Assembly (NCBI GenBank): GCA_905235785.1
Contig: CAJOMP010000009.1
Coordinates: forward strand, 1-40,728
Direction of reading: 5' to 3'
From: an uncultured Clostridia bacterium
GTDB taxonomy: Bacteria > Bacillota > Clostridia > Christensenellales > Borkfalkiaceae
DNA: 40,728 bases
The notes under the pieces are model-generated. The model was not told the origin of the DNA. It ran no database searches and worked only from the letters and a program-made list of their open reading frames with translations. Both the position numbers and the translations under genes were made by a program. Positions 30,144-38,415 of the stretch are shown here, one piece after another (within the stretch, counting starts at the first letter, position 1; every line of letters starts with the position of its first letter).

Positions 30144-30173
30144 AAAGTCGTCAAACTTGAAATGCGGTCAAAA
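30144..30173 (-). repeat. 30-bp element, copy 2 of an inverted pair
   Basis: Minus strand identical to 18145-18174. It lies 19 bases beyond the 3' hairpin of mnmG, in sense orientation relative to mnmG, the same arrangement as copy 1. Confidence 0.85.
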
Positions 30174-30191
30174 ACCTAACGTAAAGTAACG

Positions 30192-30233
30192 TAACTATCG
30201 CCGCCCACGCAAAAGCGCGGGCGGCGATAGTTA
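30192..30233 (-). terminator. Hairpin after mnmG
   Basis: Stem of about 18 pairs with one mismatch (AACTATCGCCGCCC on the left arm), loop AAAA. No U-tract. Lies directly after the mnmG stop at 30243. Confidence 0.6.
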
Positions 30234-30242
30234 TAAGAATAT

Positions 30243-32099
30243 TTAATTTTTCAGGTAGACCATAAGCACCGCGATATCCGCGGGCGAAACACCCGAAATT
30301 CTGCCCGCCTGCCCTAAATTTTTGGGGCGGATTTTATCGAGTTTTTGCCGCGCTTCAAGGCGCAACCCTTCCATTTTAAGGTAGTCGATATCTTCCGGCA
30401 AAAGTTTTTCTTCGAGTTTTTTTGCCTTTTCTATCTGCTCTTGCTCTTTTACGATATAGCCTGCGTATTTCGCGTCGATTTCCACCGTTTCCGCTATCTG
30501 CGGCGAAATTCCGTCTAAAATTTTCAGTTCTTCCGCAATTTTTCCGATAGGTATGCCCCGCCTTACCATATCTGCGGGAGTTATCGCCGCTTGCGGCGCG
30601 GGAAAACCGTATTCCGCAAGTAATTTTTCAACAATTTTGGGTTTTTTAGGCGTGTTCATTTCTGTGGTCGCCCTTTCGTATTCCGCTTTTCTCTTTTCGT
30701 AGATCGATTTGCGGGTTTCGCTTATAAGTCCCGTTCTTAACGCCTTTTCGGTAAGCCGTAAATCGGTGTTGTCCTGTCTTAAAACTATTCTGTATTCCGC
30801 GCGAGAAGTCATCATGCGGTAAGGTTCGTTCGTGCCCTTTGTTGTTAAATCGTCTATTAAAACGCCGATATACCCGTCGTCCCGCGTGAGCGTAAACGGT
30901 TCTTCCCCGCGAAGGGCAAGCGACGCGTTTATCCCCGCGATAAGCCCTTGCGCGGCGGCTTCTTCGTAACCGCTCGTTCCGTTTATCTGCCCCGCGGAGT
31001 ATAAGCCTTTTACGCGCTTATATTCGAGAGTGGGATAAAGGTCGAGCGAGTCGATACAGTCGTATTCTATGGCGTAAGCGTAACGCATTATTTCGCAATG
31101 TTCTAATCCTTTTACCGTGCGGTACATTGCCTTTTGTACGTCGTGCGGGAGCGAAGTCGAAAGCCCCTGAACGTAGATTTCGTTTGTGTCGGCGCCTTCG
31201 GGTTCTAAAAACAACTGATGGCGGTCTTTATCGGCAAATCTGACGACTTTATCTTCTATCGAAGGGCAGTACCTTGGTCCCGTGCCTTTTATCCGCCCCG
31301 AATACAGGGGTGAGCGGTGCAGGTTAGCGCGGATAATCTCGTGCGTTTTTTCGGTAGTGTAAGTGAGATAACAAGGGGTCTGTTTTTCGGGCAATCTGTC
31401 GGTAAGGTAAGAAAATGGATAAACGTCCGTTTCGCCGTTTTGCATTTCCAGCCCCGAAAAGTCTATGGTGCGTTTGTCGACGCGCGCGGGCGTACCCGTC
31501 TTAAACCGTCTTACGTTAAAACCTAAATCGATAAGATTTGCGGTCAATAAGTTTGCGGGCGAAAATCCGTTCGGTCCTGACGGGCGTTGCCACTCGCCCG
31601 CTATAACGCTGCCGTTTAAGTAAACGCCCGTAGCGAGAACGACCGCGCGGCATTTAATAACCCCGCCGAACGCCGTTTTTACCCCCGTAACCTTGCCGTT
31701 TTCGGTGAGTATTTCCACCGCTTCGCCCTGTAAAATTTTAAGGTTGTCGGTCTCTTCGAGAGTTTTTTTCATAAGGCGGTGATAAAGGTTCTTATCTTCC
31801 TGCCCGCGAAGGCTTTGCACCGCCGCGCCCTTTCCGCGGTTCAGCATACGGATTTGGAGCAGCGCTTTATCCGCATTGACGCCCATTTCGCCGCCCAGCG
31901 CGTCTATTTCCCGAACAATTTGACCTTTTGCCGTGCCGCCGATAGACGGATTGCACGCCATAAAGGCTATGCTGTCGAGATTTAACGTCAGCATAACCGT
32001 TTTTAAGCCCGTTCGGGATAGCGCGAGCGCGGCTTCAACACCCGCATGCCCCGCGCCGACGACGACCGCGTCGCAAATTTCTTCTATAAATTCCGTCAT
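30243..32099 (-). CDS. mnmG: tRNA uridine 5-carboxymethylaminomethyl modification enzyme MnmG
   Basis: 618 residues, FAD-binding enzyme that with MnmE modifies the wobble uridine of several tRNAs (cmnm5U). N-terminal dinucleotide fold [62 protein letters not shown] and C-terminal [21 protein letters not shown]. Full length. mnmE is not in the window. It lies 62 bases after dnaA. There is no Shine-Dalgarno before ATG 32099 (TATATAAAACTTATG), though the N-terminus fits the family. Confidence 0.96.
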   Translation of the reverse strand: MTEFIEEICDAVVVGAGHAGVEAALALSRTGLKTVMLTLNLDSIAFMACNPSIGGTAKGQIVREIDALGGEMGVNADKALLQIRMLNRGKGAAVQSLRGQEDKNLYHRLMKKTLEETDNLKILQGEAVEILTENGKVTGVKTAFGGVIKCRAVVLATGVYLNGSVIAGEWQRPSGPNGFSPANLLTANLIDLGFNVRRFKTGTPARVDKRTIDFSGLEMQNGETDVYPFSYLTDRLPEKQTPCYLTYTTEKTHEIIRANLHRSPLYSGRIKGTGPRYCPSIEDKVVRFADKDRHQLFLEPEGADTNEIYVQGLSTSLPHDVQKAMYRTVKGLEHCEIMRYAYAIEYDCIDSLDLYPTLEYKRVKGLYSAGQINGTSGYEEAAAQGLIAGINASLALRGEEPFTLTRDDGYIGVLIDDLTTKGTNEPYRMMTSRAEYRIVLRQDNTDLRLTEKALRTGLISETRKSIYEKRKAEYERATTEMNTPKKPKIVEKLLAEYGFPAPQAAITPADMVRRGIPIGKIAEELKILDGISPQIAETVEIDAKYAGYIVKEQEQIEKAKKLEEKLLPEDIDYLKMEGLRLEARQKLDKIRPKNLGQAGRISGVSPADIAVLMVYLKN

Positions 32100-32125
32100 A
32101 AGTTTTATATAGCCTTTCCGCTTTT

Positions 32126-32151
32126 ACGCGGGGCGAATCTTCGCCCCGCGT
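32126..32151 (-). terminator. Hairpin between dnaA and mnmG
   Basis: Perfect 11-bp stem ACGCGGGGCGA / TCGCCCCGCGT, loop of 4, no U-tract. May attenuate or process the dnaA-mnmG transcript. Confidence 0.5.
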
Positions 32152-32161
32152 AGAATACGTT

Positions 32162-33496
32162 TTATTGTTTAAGAAGTTTTTTCTTTATATCGTTTATTTC
32201 GGTAAACAGTTTGGTGTCGGATTTCATTTGTTCCGCAACTTTATCGCGGGAATAAATTACCGTCGAATAATCCCTGCCGCCGAGTTTTTGCCCTACCGTT
32301 ACGAGCGGAAGATTCATCATATCCGTGATAAGGTACATACATATCTGGCGCGGCTCTACGAATTCTTTATTTTTCTTTTTGCCGACAACGTCGGACTTTG
32401 CTACCTTGTAAAAGTCGCACACGCAGTTTATAATATCGTCAGCCTGTAATTCTTCTTGCTTTTCCCCCGCGGACTCTTTTAACGCTTCGTTGACAAGTTC
32501 GACGGTTATCGGGCGTTCGTGAAGTTTGCTCGCGAACACGACTTTCGTCAGTTTGCCGATTAAGGTACGGACGTCGTCGCCTTCCATTTCCGCGATATAG
32601 GTAAGAACCTTTATGTCAACAAGGCACTTTTGCTCTTCGCTCTTTTTGCGGAGTATAGCGATACGGGTTTCTAAATCGGGCGGTTGCACGTCGGCAAGGA
32701 GCCCCCCTTCGAAACGTGTGCGGAGCCGCTCTTCCAAAACTTCTATTTCCTTGGGCGGGCGGTCGCAGGTTAAAACTACCTGCTTGTTCTGCATAACGAG
32801 TTCGTTGAACGTGTGGAAAAATTCCGTCTGTACGCCCTGTTTTTTAGCAAGGAATTGCACGTCGTCGATAAGTAGCACGTCCACGTTTCTGTACTTGTTG
32901 CGGAAGTCCGCAGGCGAAGTCTTGCCCTTGCCAAGGCTTTCTATCATTTGGTTGGTAAATTGTTCGCAAGTGGCGTAAAGCACGTTTACGGACGGTTTTT
33001 TGAGTTTAATATAGTTTGCGATCGCCATTAAAATGTGCGTTTTGCCGAGCCCCGTGCCGCCGTAAATAAACAGCGGGTTATACGCTTCGCCGGGGTTTTC
33101 GGCGACCGCTTTTGCCGCCGCGAAAATAAATTCGTTAGACGGACCCACAACAAACGAATCGAAAGTAAATTTCGGGTTTACGGGCGCGCCGTGAGTTTCC
33201 GCGGTTGCCGCCGCCTCTTCGCCGAATTTATTGAGATAGTCTTCTCTGCCTTCCGCGACGACTATTGAAAAGTCGGAAACTTCCGCGTTGCTTTTTTTAA
33301 GCGCGTCGCAGATTTTCACCCGCATTTTAGCCGAAACCGTGTCCGCAAATAATTTACTCTGCGTGCAAAGCACGATTTTATTTCCGACGACGTCTACGGG
33401 GGTCAGTTGGGATATGTATGTGTCGTAGGAAATGGAACTGACCGTTTTTTCGAGTTCCGGAAGAGTTGTTTTCCATAAAATCTCATAACTTTCCAT
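32162..33496 (-). CDS. dnaA: Chromosomal replication initiator DnaA
   Basis: 444 residues. It binds DnaA boxes and opens oriC. Domain I at the N-terminus, AAA+ domain with GGTGLGKTHILMAIAN (Walker A) and LLIDDVQFL (Walker B), sensor region LRTRFEGGLLADVQPPD, and domain IV helix-turn-helix ICMYLITDMMNLPLVTVGQK. The DNA-recognition loop reads GGRDYSTV (406-413), where most bacteria have GGRDHTTV or GGRDHSTV: Tyr410 replaces the usual His. Ribosome-binding site CAAAGGAAACGGCTTATG. It is divergent from recF and, unusually, separated from dnaN by about 27 kb. Confidence 0.97.
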   Translation of the reverse strand: MESYEILWKTTLPELEKTVSSISYDTYISQLTPVDVVGNKIVLCTQSKLFADTVSAKMRVKICDALKKSNAEVSDFSIVVAEGREDYLNKFGEEAAATAETHGAPVNPKFTFDSFVVGPSNEFIFAAAKAVAENPGEAYNPLFIYGGTGLGKTHILMAIANYIKLKKPSVNVLYATCEQFTNQMIESLGKGKTSPADFRNKYRNVDVLLIDDVQFLAKKQGVQTEFFHTFNELVMQNKQVVLTCDRPPKEIEVLEERLRTRFEGGLLADVQPPDLETRIAILRKKSEEQKCLVDIKVLTYIAEMEGDDVRTLIGKLTKVVFASKLHERPITVELVNEALKESAGEKQEELQADDIINCVCDFYKVAKSDVVGKKKNKEFVEPRQICMYLITDMMNLPLVTVGQKLGGRDYSTVIYSRDKVAEQMKSDTKLFTEINDIKKKLLKQ

Positions 33497-33525
33497 AAGC
33501 CGTTTCCTTTGATCGTTTTTTTCGT

Positions 33526-33554
33526 TTGCAATTAGGTAAATTTTATTATATAAT
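33526..33554 (+). promoter_or_regulatory. recF promoter
   Basis: TTGCAA (33526-33531), 17-bp spacer, TATAAT (33549-33554). Its -10 overlaps the dnaA -10 on the other strand. Confidence 0.65.
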
Positions 33555-33578
33555 AATTTCGTGAGAAAATAAAGTCAA
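33550..33578 (-). promoter_or_regulatory. dnaA promoter
   Basis: Minus strand TTGACT (33578-33573), 17-bp spacer, TATTAT (33555-33550). No TATCAAC boxes lie in the dnaA-recF gap. Confidence 0.65.
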
Positions 33579-33611
33579 TTAAGACATTTTATTTAAATTT
33601 TTTTACAAAAC

Positions 33612-34715
33612 ATGAAGATTAAAAACCTGTCTTTAAAAAATTTCCGCAATTATTCGGATGCGGAATTTGAATTTTCGGGCGGCGTAAATATTCTTACGGG
33701 AGAAAACGCGCAAGGCAAGACCAACGCGGCGGAAGCCGTGTTTTTCCTGTGCACGGGCTATTCTCCGCGCGCGAAAGCCGATAAACTCGTGGTGAATTTC
33801 GCCGCCGAAAGCGGCGAAATAACGGGCGTTGCCGATTCGCTTTACGGCGAGATTTCCGTTAAAATCGTCTTTTCGAAAAACGACAATAAGCGGATGTTCG
33901 TTAACGGTATGGAAGTGTTGCGCGTCGGCGAACTTTTGGGTAATATCCACAGCGTGTTTTTTAATCCCGCGGAACTTAAATTAGTGCAGGAAAGTCCCGA
34001 AGACCGCCGCAGATTTATGAATATTTCCCTTTCGCAAATGTCGAAGGCGTATTTTCGCGCGTTGCAGAGTTACAATAAGATTTTAGCGCAGAGAAACAAT
34101 CTGTTAAAGGATAGAGACGTGGGGCTTATTCGCGAAACGCTCCCCGTTTGGGATATGCAAATTGCTAAACACGCGGCGGTTATAATGAAGGCGAGAAACG
34201 CCTTTTTAGCGGAACTTGCACCTATCGCGGAAGAAAAGCACGCAATACTTTCGGGCGGCAAAGAAACGCTTACAATGAAAACCGAGAGCGGGTATTACGG
34301 CGACGAAGAAGAGATCGCTTACGCTTTTGCCGAAGACTTAAAAATCGGTTTTGAACGCGATTTGCGGCTTGGGTTTACGGGTATAGGTCCGCACAGAGAC
34401 GATATAAAGTTTATGTTGAACGGCGAAGACGCGAGAGTTTTCGGTTCGCAAGGACAGCAAAGAACGGTCGCGCTATCCCTTAAACTTGCGGAGACAGAAA
34501 CTTTCAAGTCAAGATTCGGCGAATACCCCGTGTTGATTTTGGACGACGTTCTGTCGGAACTCGATAAAAGCCGTCAGCAAAAGTTAGTGGCGGCGGTAAA
34601 GGACGTGCAGACGATATTCACGGCGACAAGTGTGCCGCGGGCGATTTTTAAGGGCGCACCTTATCGCCATATAACGATAAAGAGCGGCGCGATAAAGTCG
34701 TTAAAAGATTATTAA
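33612..34715 (+). CDS. recF: DNA replication and repair protein RecF
   Basis: 367 residues of the RecF ABC/SMC-like ATPase family: MKIKNLSLKNFRNYSD at the N-terminus, Walker A GENAQGKTN (30-38), a signature-like VFGSQGQQRTVALSLKLAE and Walker B VLILDDVLSELD. It helps load RecA at gapped DNA. The start is fixed by the family N-terminus, yet no Shine-Dalgarno precedes it (TTTTTTACAAAACATG). It is usually in dnaA-dnaN-recF order; here it is divergent from dnaA and alone. Confidence 0.95.
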   Translation: MKIKNLSLKNFRNYSDAEFEFSGGVNILTGENAQGKTNAAEAVFFLCTGYSPRAKADKLVVNFAAESGEITGVADSLYGEISVKIVFSKNDNKRMFVNGMEVLRVGELLGNIHSVFFNPAELKLVQESPEDRRRFMNISLSQMSKAYFRALQSYNKILAQRNNLLKDRDVGLIRETLPVWDMQIAKHAAVIMKARNAFLAELAPIAEEKHAILSGGKETLTMKTESGYYGDEEEIAYAFAEDLKIGFERDLRLGFTGIGPHRDDIKFMLNGEDARVFGSQGQQRTVALSLKLAETETFKSRFGEYPVLILDDVLSELDKSRQQKLVAAVKDVQTIFTATSVPRAIFKGAPYRHITIKSGAIKSLKDY

Positions 34716-34733
34716 AACGTAACGGATAAAACA

Positions 34734-34760
34734 GCGGGCGCGGCTTTTGACCGCGCCCGC
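34734..34760 (+). terminator. Hairpin after recF
   Basis: Perfect 10-bp stem GCGGGCGCGG / CCGCGCCCGC, loop CTTTTGA, no clear U-tract. Sits between convergent recF and the lipoprotein gene. Confidence 0.55.
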
Positions 34761-34788
34761 AAAGTTTATAACAAGGTTTACAGATAGT

Positions 34789-36753
34789 TTAATTTTCAAT
34801 ATATGTTTTTATTTCAGCGCTTCCCATCATTTGTTTATTAGTTATAAAATCGTCAATGAGCAAATCATAATCCGCTAAAATTTTGTTAAGATGTTTTGTG
34901 TTTAGCGTAACCGTTGAAGTTATGCCGTTATCTTTTAACATATCGCTCGGATAGTCGCTGAAATTAGTGTCGGTGTTGTTATCTTCCTGAATAAACATCA
35001 TAGGGATTTTGACCTCGTGTTCGATGATTTTCCCCGTAGCGGCGTCTTGACTGTAAAAATACTGCGTTCTGAACTCTATGTCGTACTTTCTGCTGGTTTT
35101 CACGCCGAGTTTTTTGTTATACGTCGGCGCAAACAGAGTGGTGCTGCCGTTAAGATAAACGTCAATGGTGCGTTTGTCGTTAGACCCTTGACTGGTCTTT
35201 TCGCCTATCTTTATACTCGTTATTCCGCTTATATCGCTTAAATTAAACCATAAAGTATTATAATCGAAATTCGAAATCGTTTCTCTGACTTCGTAGCCTA
35301 AAAGTTTTCCTTCGTTTGATTGATACAGTTCGTTTATGTAGCCTTTCGTTCCCATCATAGCGTCGGCTTTGTTTCCGACGACCGAAACGTATCCGCCGTC
35401 CACATAGAAGTCCGCGCATGACGGCATAATGTCTTTATCTTTTAGGGTTACGTATTCGTAAATATGCCCTTCAACGCGGTCGTTTTTCCGTTCGATGGAA
35501 AGGTAAGACGTCCTTTGTCCTGTGGCAATCCCATATTCTATACCGAATTCGTATTTATTGTCCGAAACCCTATAACGCATACGGTTGGTATCGGTAAATT
35601 TTATCGTATATGTCTTGTCTTTTGAAACCGTGTCGTACACCATAGTGATTTGCGGCGAAACGTTGCCGAACAAAGGTAAATTTATATCCGTATCGTATTC
35701 GAGCGAATAGGTAAACTTTTGGTCGGCAAAAGATATCGTCGCGGAAAACCCGTTACTTTCAAAAGACTTGTCTATCGTGTCGGCGTATTCCGAATCGAGA
35801 TATGTCGTTACCGTCGTTATTGCGGACGCAATTACCGTGTTGCCGACATTAAGGTATTTGTAAAAATATTCGCTTTGAGTTATATTGTCTACGACCATAT
35901 TCCATTGCTTGCCGAAACCGCCGTAATTTATATTGCTTACTGTTACGAAATCCGAAAAGTCGTATTCTATTTGTTCCGGCGATACGAGATTTGCCGCATA
36001 TCGGGGCGCCATCGTTTCGGGCAGATAGTCGTAAGGACTTGCCGAAAACGATTGATTGACTTCGTTAAAATATCCCTTTACTGTCGCGCGCAGGTCTGCT
36101 ATTTCACGAGCGACGATACGTTTGATAAAATCGGTCGTATCGTCAAAGACTTCTGCGGAAACGCTTGCGAATTGGTCAATATCAGTTACGGCTTCGATTT
36201 TCGCCGTTTCGCGTGTATAAAAGTCGTTTAATTCGGTTTTTAACTCGTTGTCGTTAAGCTTATCAAGTCCTGCCGCGACGATTTCGTCTAACCGTTCAAT
36301 TGCGGCAGTTTTGAGTTTTGCAAGTTGTTGAGCGATCATATTTTGAACGAAAGTCGCAGTATCGGATTTTATTTGATCGATAGCCGCGTTCGCGCCGTCA
36401 AGCGTGGTTATAGAAGATATGTCGGTTTTCTTTTGTTGCAGGAACGTATTTATTTCGTCGCGCAAAACGTTGTCGGTGATTTGTTTGAGCAAGGAGTTTA
36501 TCGAATTGTCCAAAGTCGATGTGGCATCGACTTTTAACGCAAGTAAAGCCGCTTCTTGTTCTGTGTCTTGTGCGTTTTCGTTTCCGTTCTCGTTACCGGT
36601 TGGTTGGGTTTGGTCGGTCGGCGAATCGTTGTCGGCGTTTTGTGATTGAGTTGTTCCGTTATTGTCGGAAGGGTTACCACTGTCGCAACCTGCGCCGAAA
36701 GCGCAAATTAAGCAGATAAACGTTAATAATAACGCTAAAACTTTCTTTCTCAT
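34789..36753 (-). CDS. Large lipoprotein of unknown function
   Basis: 654 residues. Signal peptide with lipobox FGAGC (Cys about residue 23), then a low-complexity Asn/Gln/Gly/Asp/Thr linker to about residue 65. Next come two helical repeats of about 75 residues, opening LLALKVDATSTLDNSINSLL and LAKLKTAAIERLDEIVAAGL, and a third start (IADLRATVKGYFNEV). The C-terminal 400 residues are beta-rich and not recognised. It would be anchored outside the membrane. Ribosome-binding site AAGGAGTAAAATAATG. It lies 26 bases downstream of the XRE/zinc/membrane gene on the same strand, so they likely form one unit. Confidence 0.75.
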   Translation of the reverse strand: MRKKVLALLLTFICLICAFGAGCDSGNPSDNNGTTQSQNADNDSPTDQTQPTGNENGNENAQDTEQEAALLALKVDATSTLDNSINSLLKQITDNVLRDEINTFLQQKKTDISSITTLDGANAAIDQIKSDTATFVQNMIAQQLAKLKTAAIERLDEIVAAGLDKLNDNELKTELNDFYTRETAKIEAVTDIDQFASVSAEVFDDTTDFIKRIVAREIADLRATVKGYFNEVNQSFSASPYDYLPETMAPRYAANLVSPEQIEYDFSDFVTVSNINYGGFGKQWNMVVDNITQSEYFYKYLNVGNTVIASAITTVTTYLDSEYADTIDKSFESNGFSATISFADQKFTYSLEYDTDINLPLFGNVSPQITMVYDTVSKDKTYTIKFTDTNRMRYRVSDNKYEFGIEYGIATGQRTSYLSIERKNDRVEGHIYEYVTLKDKDIMPSCADFYVDGGYVSVVGNKADAMMGTKGYINELYQSNEGKLLGYEVRETISNFDYNTLWFNLSDISGITSIKIGEKTSQGSNDKRTIDVYLNGSTTLFAPTYNKKLGVKTSRKYDIEFRTQYFYSQDAATGKIIEHEVKIPMMFIQEDNNTDTNFSDYPSDMLKDNGITSTVTLNTKHLNKILADYDLLIDDFITNKQMMGSAEIKTYIEN

Positions 36754-36779
36754 TATTTTACTCCTTTAAGTTTTTTATT

Positions 36780-37619
36780 TTATATGTCTGTTAGTTCGGG
36801 GTGTTTTATGTTTTTTGCAAGCGCGAAAGGATACACGAAAATGCTTAATGCCATACAGATTGCTACGGCGAGCAAAAAACAAAAAATTGAAAGCAATCCG
36901 CCTAAAATCCACAGTGCTAATTTTACCGTTAAAAGCCAGATTATACCGTCTAAATCAAGACTGAAAATCAATCCGGGCATACTGATACTCCACGAAGAAA
37001 TGCTTTCAAACAAGTCTTCTATAAAGTTGTTTTGTAAAAATAGACACGATAAAAACGGAAATAACAACAATGCAACGACGCTTGCGCCGACAACTGTGCT
37101 TGTTGAAAGATTTTCAGAAAGTGTTGCAATTAAAACAATTGCGACCGCAACGGCAGTTATAAGACCACCCCATAAAAACGAGCGCTTGCGTTGCAGACGT
37201 CCGTGCGCAACTGCTTGGTCATGCGCTTGTTTCTTATTCTTTTCGTCGCAGGATTTACAAAGGACGGTCGTATAGCCGGAAGTCCCCCTACCGTGATGGT
37301 GATGGCGGACTATTTCCGCGCCGTTATAAATAGGTTTATTGCATTGTTCGCAAACGGCAAGAACGGGTTTTTGCTGTGTAACCACATATTCTTTTTGTGT
37401 TATCGTTTCTTTTTCCGGCTTTTTTTCAGGTCCGCCGATTATTTCGTCGGTAGTAACTTGAAAAATTTTTGCCATAGTTGATATAGCGTCTACCGAAGGT
37501 TCAACTTCCCCGTTTTCCCAGCGAGATACTGCTTGCGGTGTTACGTAAAGTTTTTCGGCGAGTTCTTTTTGTGTCATACCCGCGTTGTTACGCAAATTCT
37601 TAATGTTTTCTGAAATCAT
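36780..37619 (-). CDS. XRE-HTH / zinc-binding / membrane fusion protein
   Basis: 279 residues. N-terminal Cro/C1 helix-turn-helix (1-60; MTQKELAEKLYVTPQAVSRW), a linker, then a putative zinc site with Cys90-x2-Cys93, a HHHH run (106-109) and Cys121-x2-Cys124, and three to four hydrophobic helices to the C-terminus. It could be a membrane-tethered regulator reacting to an envelope or metal signal (inference). Upstream of, and probably co-transcribed with, the lipoprotein gene. Ribosome-binding site AAGGAGAAGAACAATG. Confidence 0.8.
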   Translation of the reverse strand: MISENIKNLRNNAGMTQKELAEKLYVTPQAVSRWENGEVEPSVDAISTMAKIFQVTTDEIIGGPEKKPEKETITQKEYVVTQQKPVLAVCEQCNKPIYNGAEIVRHHHHGRGTSGYTTVLCKSCDEKNKKQAHDQAVAHGRLQRKRSFLWGGLITAVAVAIVLIATLSENLSTSTVVGASVVALLLFPFLSCLFLQNNFIEDLFESISSWSISMPGLIFSLDLDGIIWLLTVKLALWILGGLLSIFCFLLAVAICMALSIFVYPFALAKNIKHPELTDI

Positions 37620-37997
37620 TGTTCTTCTCCTTGTTTTGAACTACCTAAATTATAGCAAATTATCGGATTATTGTAATAAAAAACGGCTGAACAGGTTGTT
37701 TATTTGTATCAACATTTTGTTTACTTTGGGTAAAACAGGCGGTTTTTTATATTAAAAAATCGTTTTTAGTGTAAAAATTAAACTTTTCCGTTGTAAAAAT
37801 GTGTAAAGCGTTAAACAGTCGGTTGAGTTTAACAGTAAATTGAATTTATCTTAACTTAACTTTTTGTTTATACCGTATAATTAGTATTCTTTTATTTAAT
37901 AATTATATCAAATAGAATTCTATTTTGCAACCGATAATAAAAACTATAATAGTAAAATAGTTAAAAAATATTAACAATAATTAAGGGGGTCGGCAGT
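37620..37997. other. AT-rich intergenic between divergent XRE genes
   Basis: 378 bases without a gene. It contains a 12-bp palindrome ATAGAATTCTAT (37912-37923) and several TATAAT-like boxes (for example near 37875-37890 and 37947-37953) but no promoter I can assign with certainty. The palindrome may be an operator for the 37998 regulator. Confidence 0.5.
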
Positions 37998-38309
37998 ATG
38001 TTTGGTAAGAATATAAAAGAATTACGCATAGAAAAGAATATGAGCCAAAAAATGCTTGCCGATAAAATCGGCGTAACACAAGGCGCGGTGTATTTTTGGG
38101 AAAAAGAGATCAATGAACCGACTGTCGGATATATAATAAAACTTGCTACGGTGTTCGGGGTTTCTATTGACGAGCTGTTATCTTTTGAATTGCAAAAAGA
38201 CAATAAAGAAAACACAAAAAGGATTGAAATGATGGCAATGTTTGATAAGTTGTCAGAAACGCAACAATCGCTTTTAATTTTAACAGCAAAAGAGTTATTG
38301 CAAAAATAG
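37998..38309 (+). CDS. XRE-family HTH regulator with C-terminal helix
   Basis: 103 residues. N-terminal Cro/C1 helix-turn-helix MFGKNIKELRIEKNMSQKML, then GVTQGAVYFWEKEINEPTVG, and a C-terminal helical part (KRIEMMAMFDKLSETQQSLL) of the kind used for dimerisation. Ribosome-binding site AAGGGGGTCGGCAGTATG. Divergent from the XRE/zinc/membrane gene; the AT-rich gap with an ATAGAATTCTAT palindrome lies between. Its target is unknown. Confidence 0.82.
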   Translation: MFGKNIKELRIEKNMSQKMLADKIGVTQGAVYFWEKEINEPTVGYIIKLATVFGVSIDELLSFELQKDNKENTKRIEMMAMFDKLSETQQSLLILTAKELLQK

Positions 38310-38340
38310 ACAGGCGCAAATGAAATTTATTTGCGCCTGT
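38310..38340 (+). terminator. First hairpin after XRE gene
   Basis: Stem ACAGGCGCAAAT / ATTTGCGCCTGT with a 7-nt loop; no U-tract after it. Confidence 0.5.
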
Positions 38341-38358
38341 ATAAAGAAAATAAATATT

Positions 38359-38405
38359 CCCGCACGGTTATATCTGTTTTTACTGCGTGCGGGTTTTGTT
38401 TTTAT
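38359..38405 (+). terminator. Second hairpin with U-tract
   Basis: Stem CCCGCAC / GTGCGGG with a long loop, followed by TTTTGTTTTT. Likely the true end of the 37998 transcript before the convergent yyaC-like gene. Confidence 0.65.
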
Positions 38406-38415
38406 CTTTTGGTAT

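Noticed and set aside
34740..34756. TTTTGACCGC in the recF 3' hairpin as a third copy of the 30-bp element
   Set aside because: Only 10 bases match, and these form the loop and arm of a GC hairpin.
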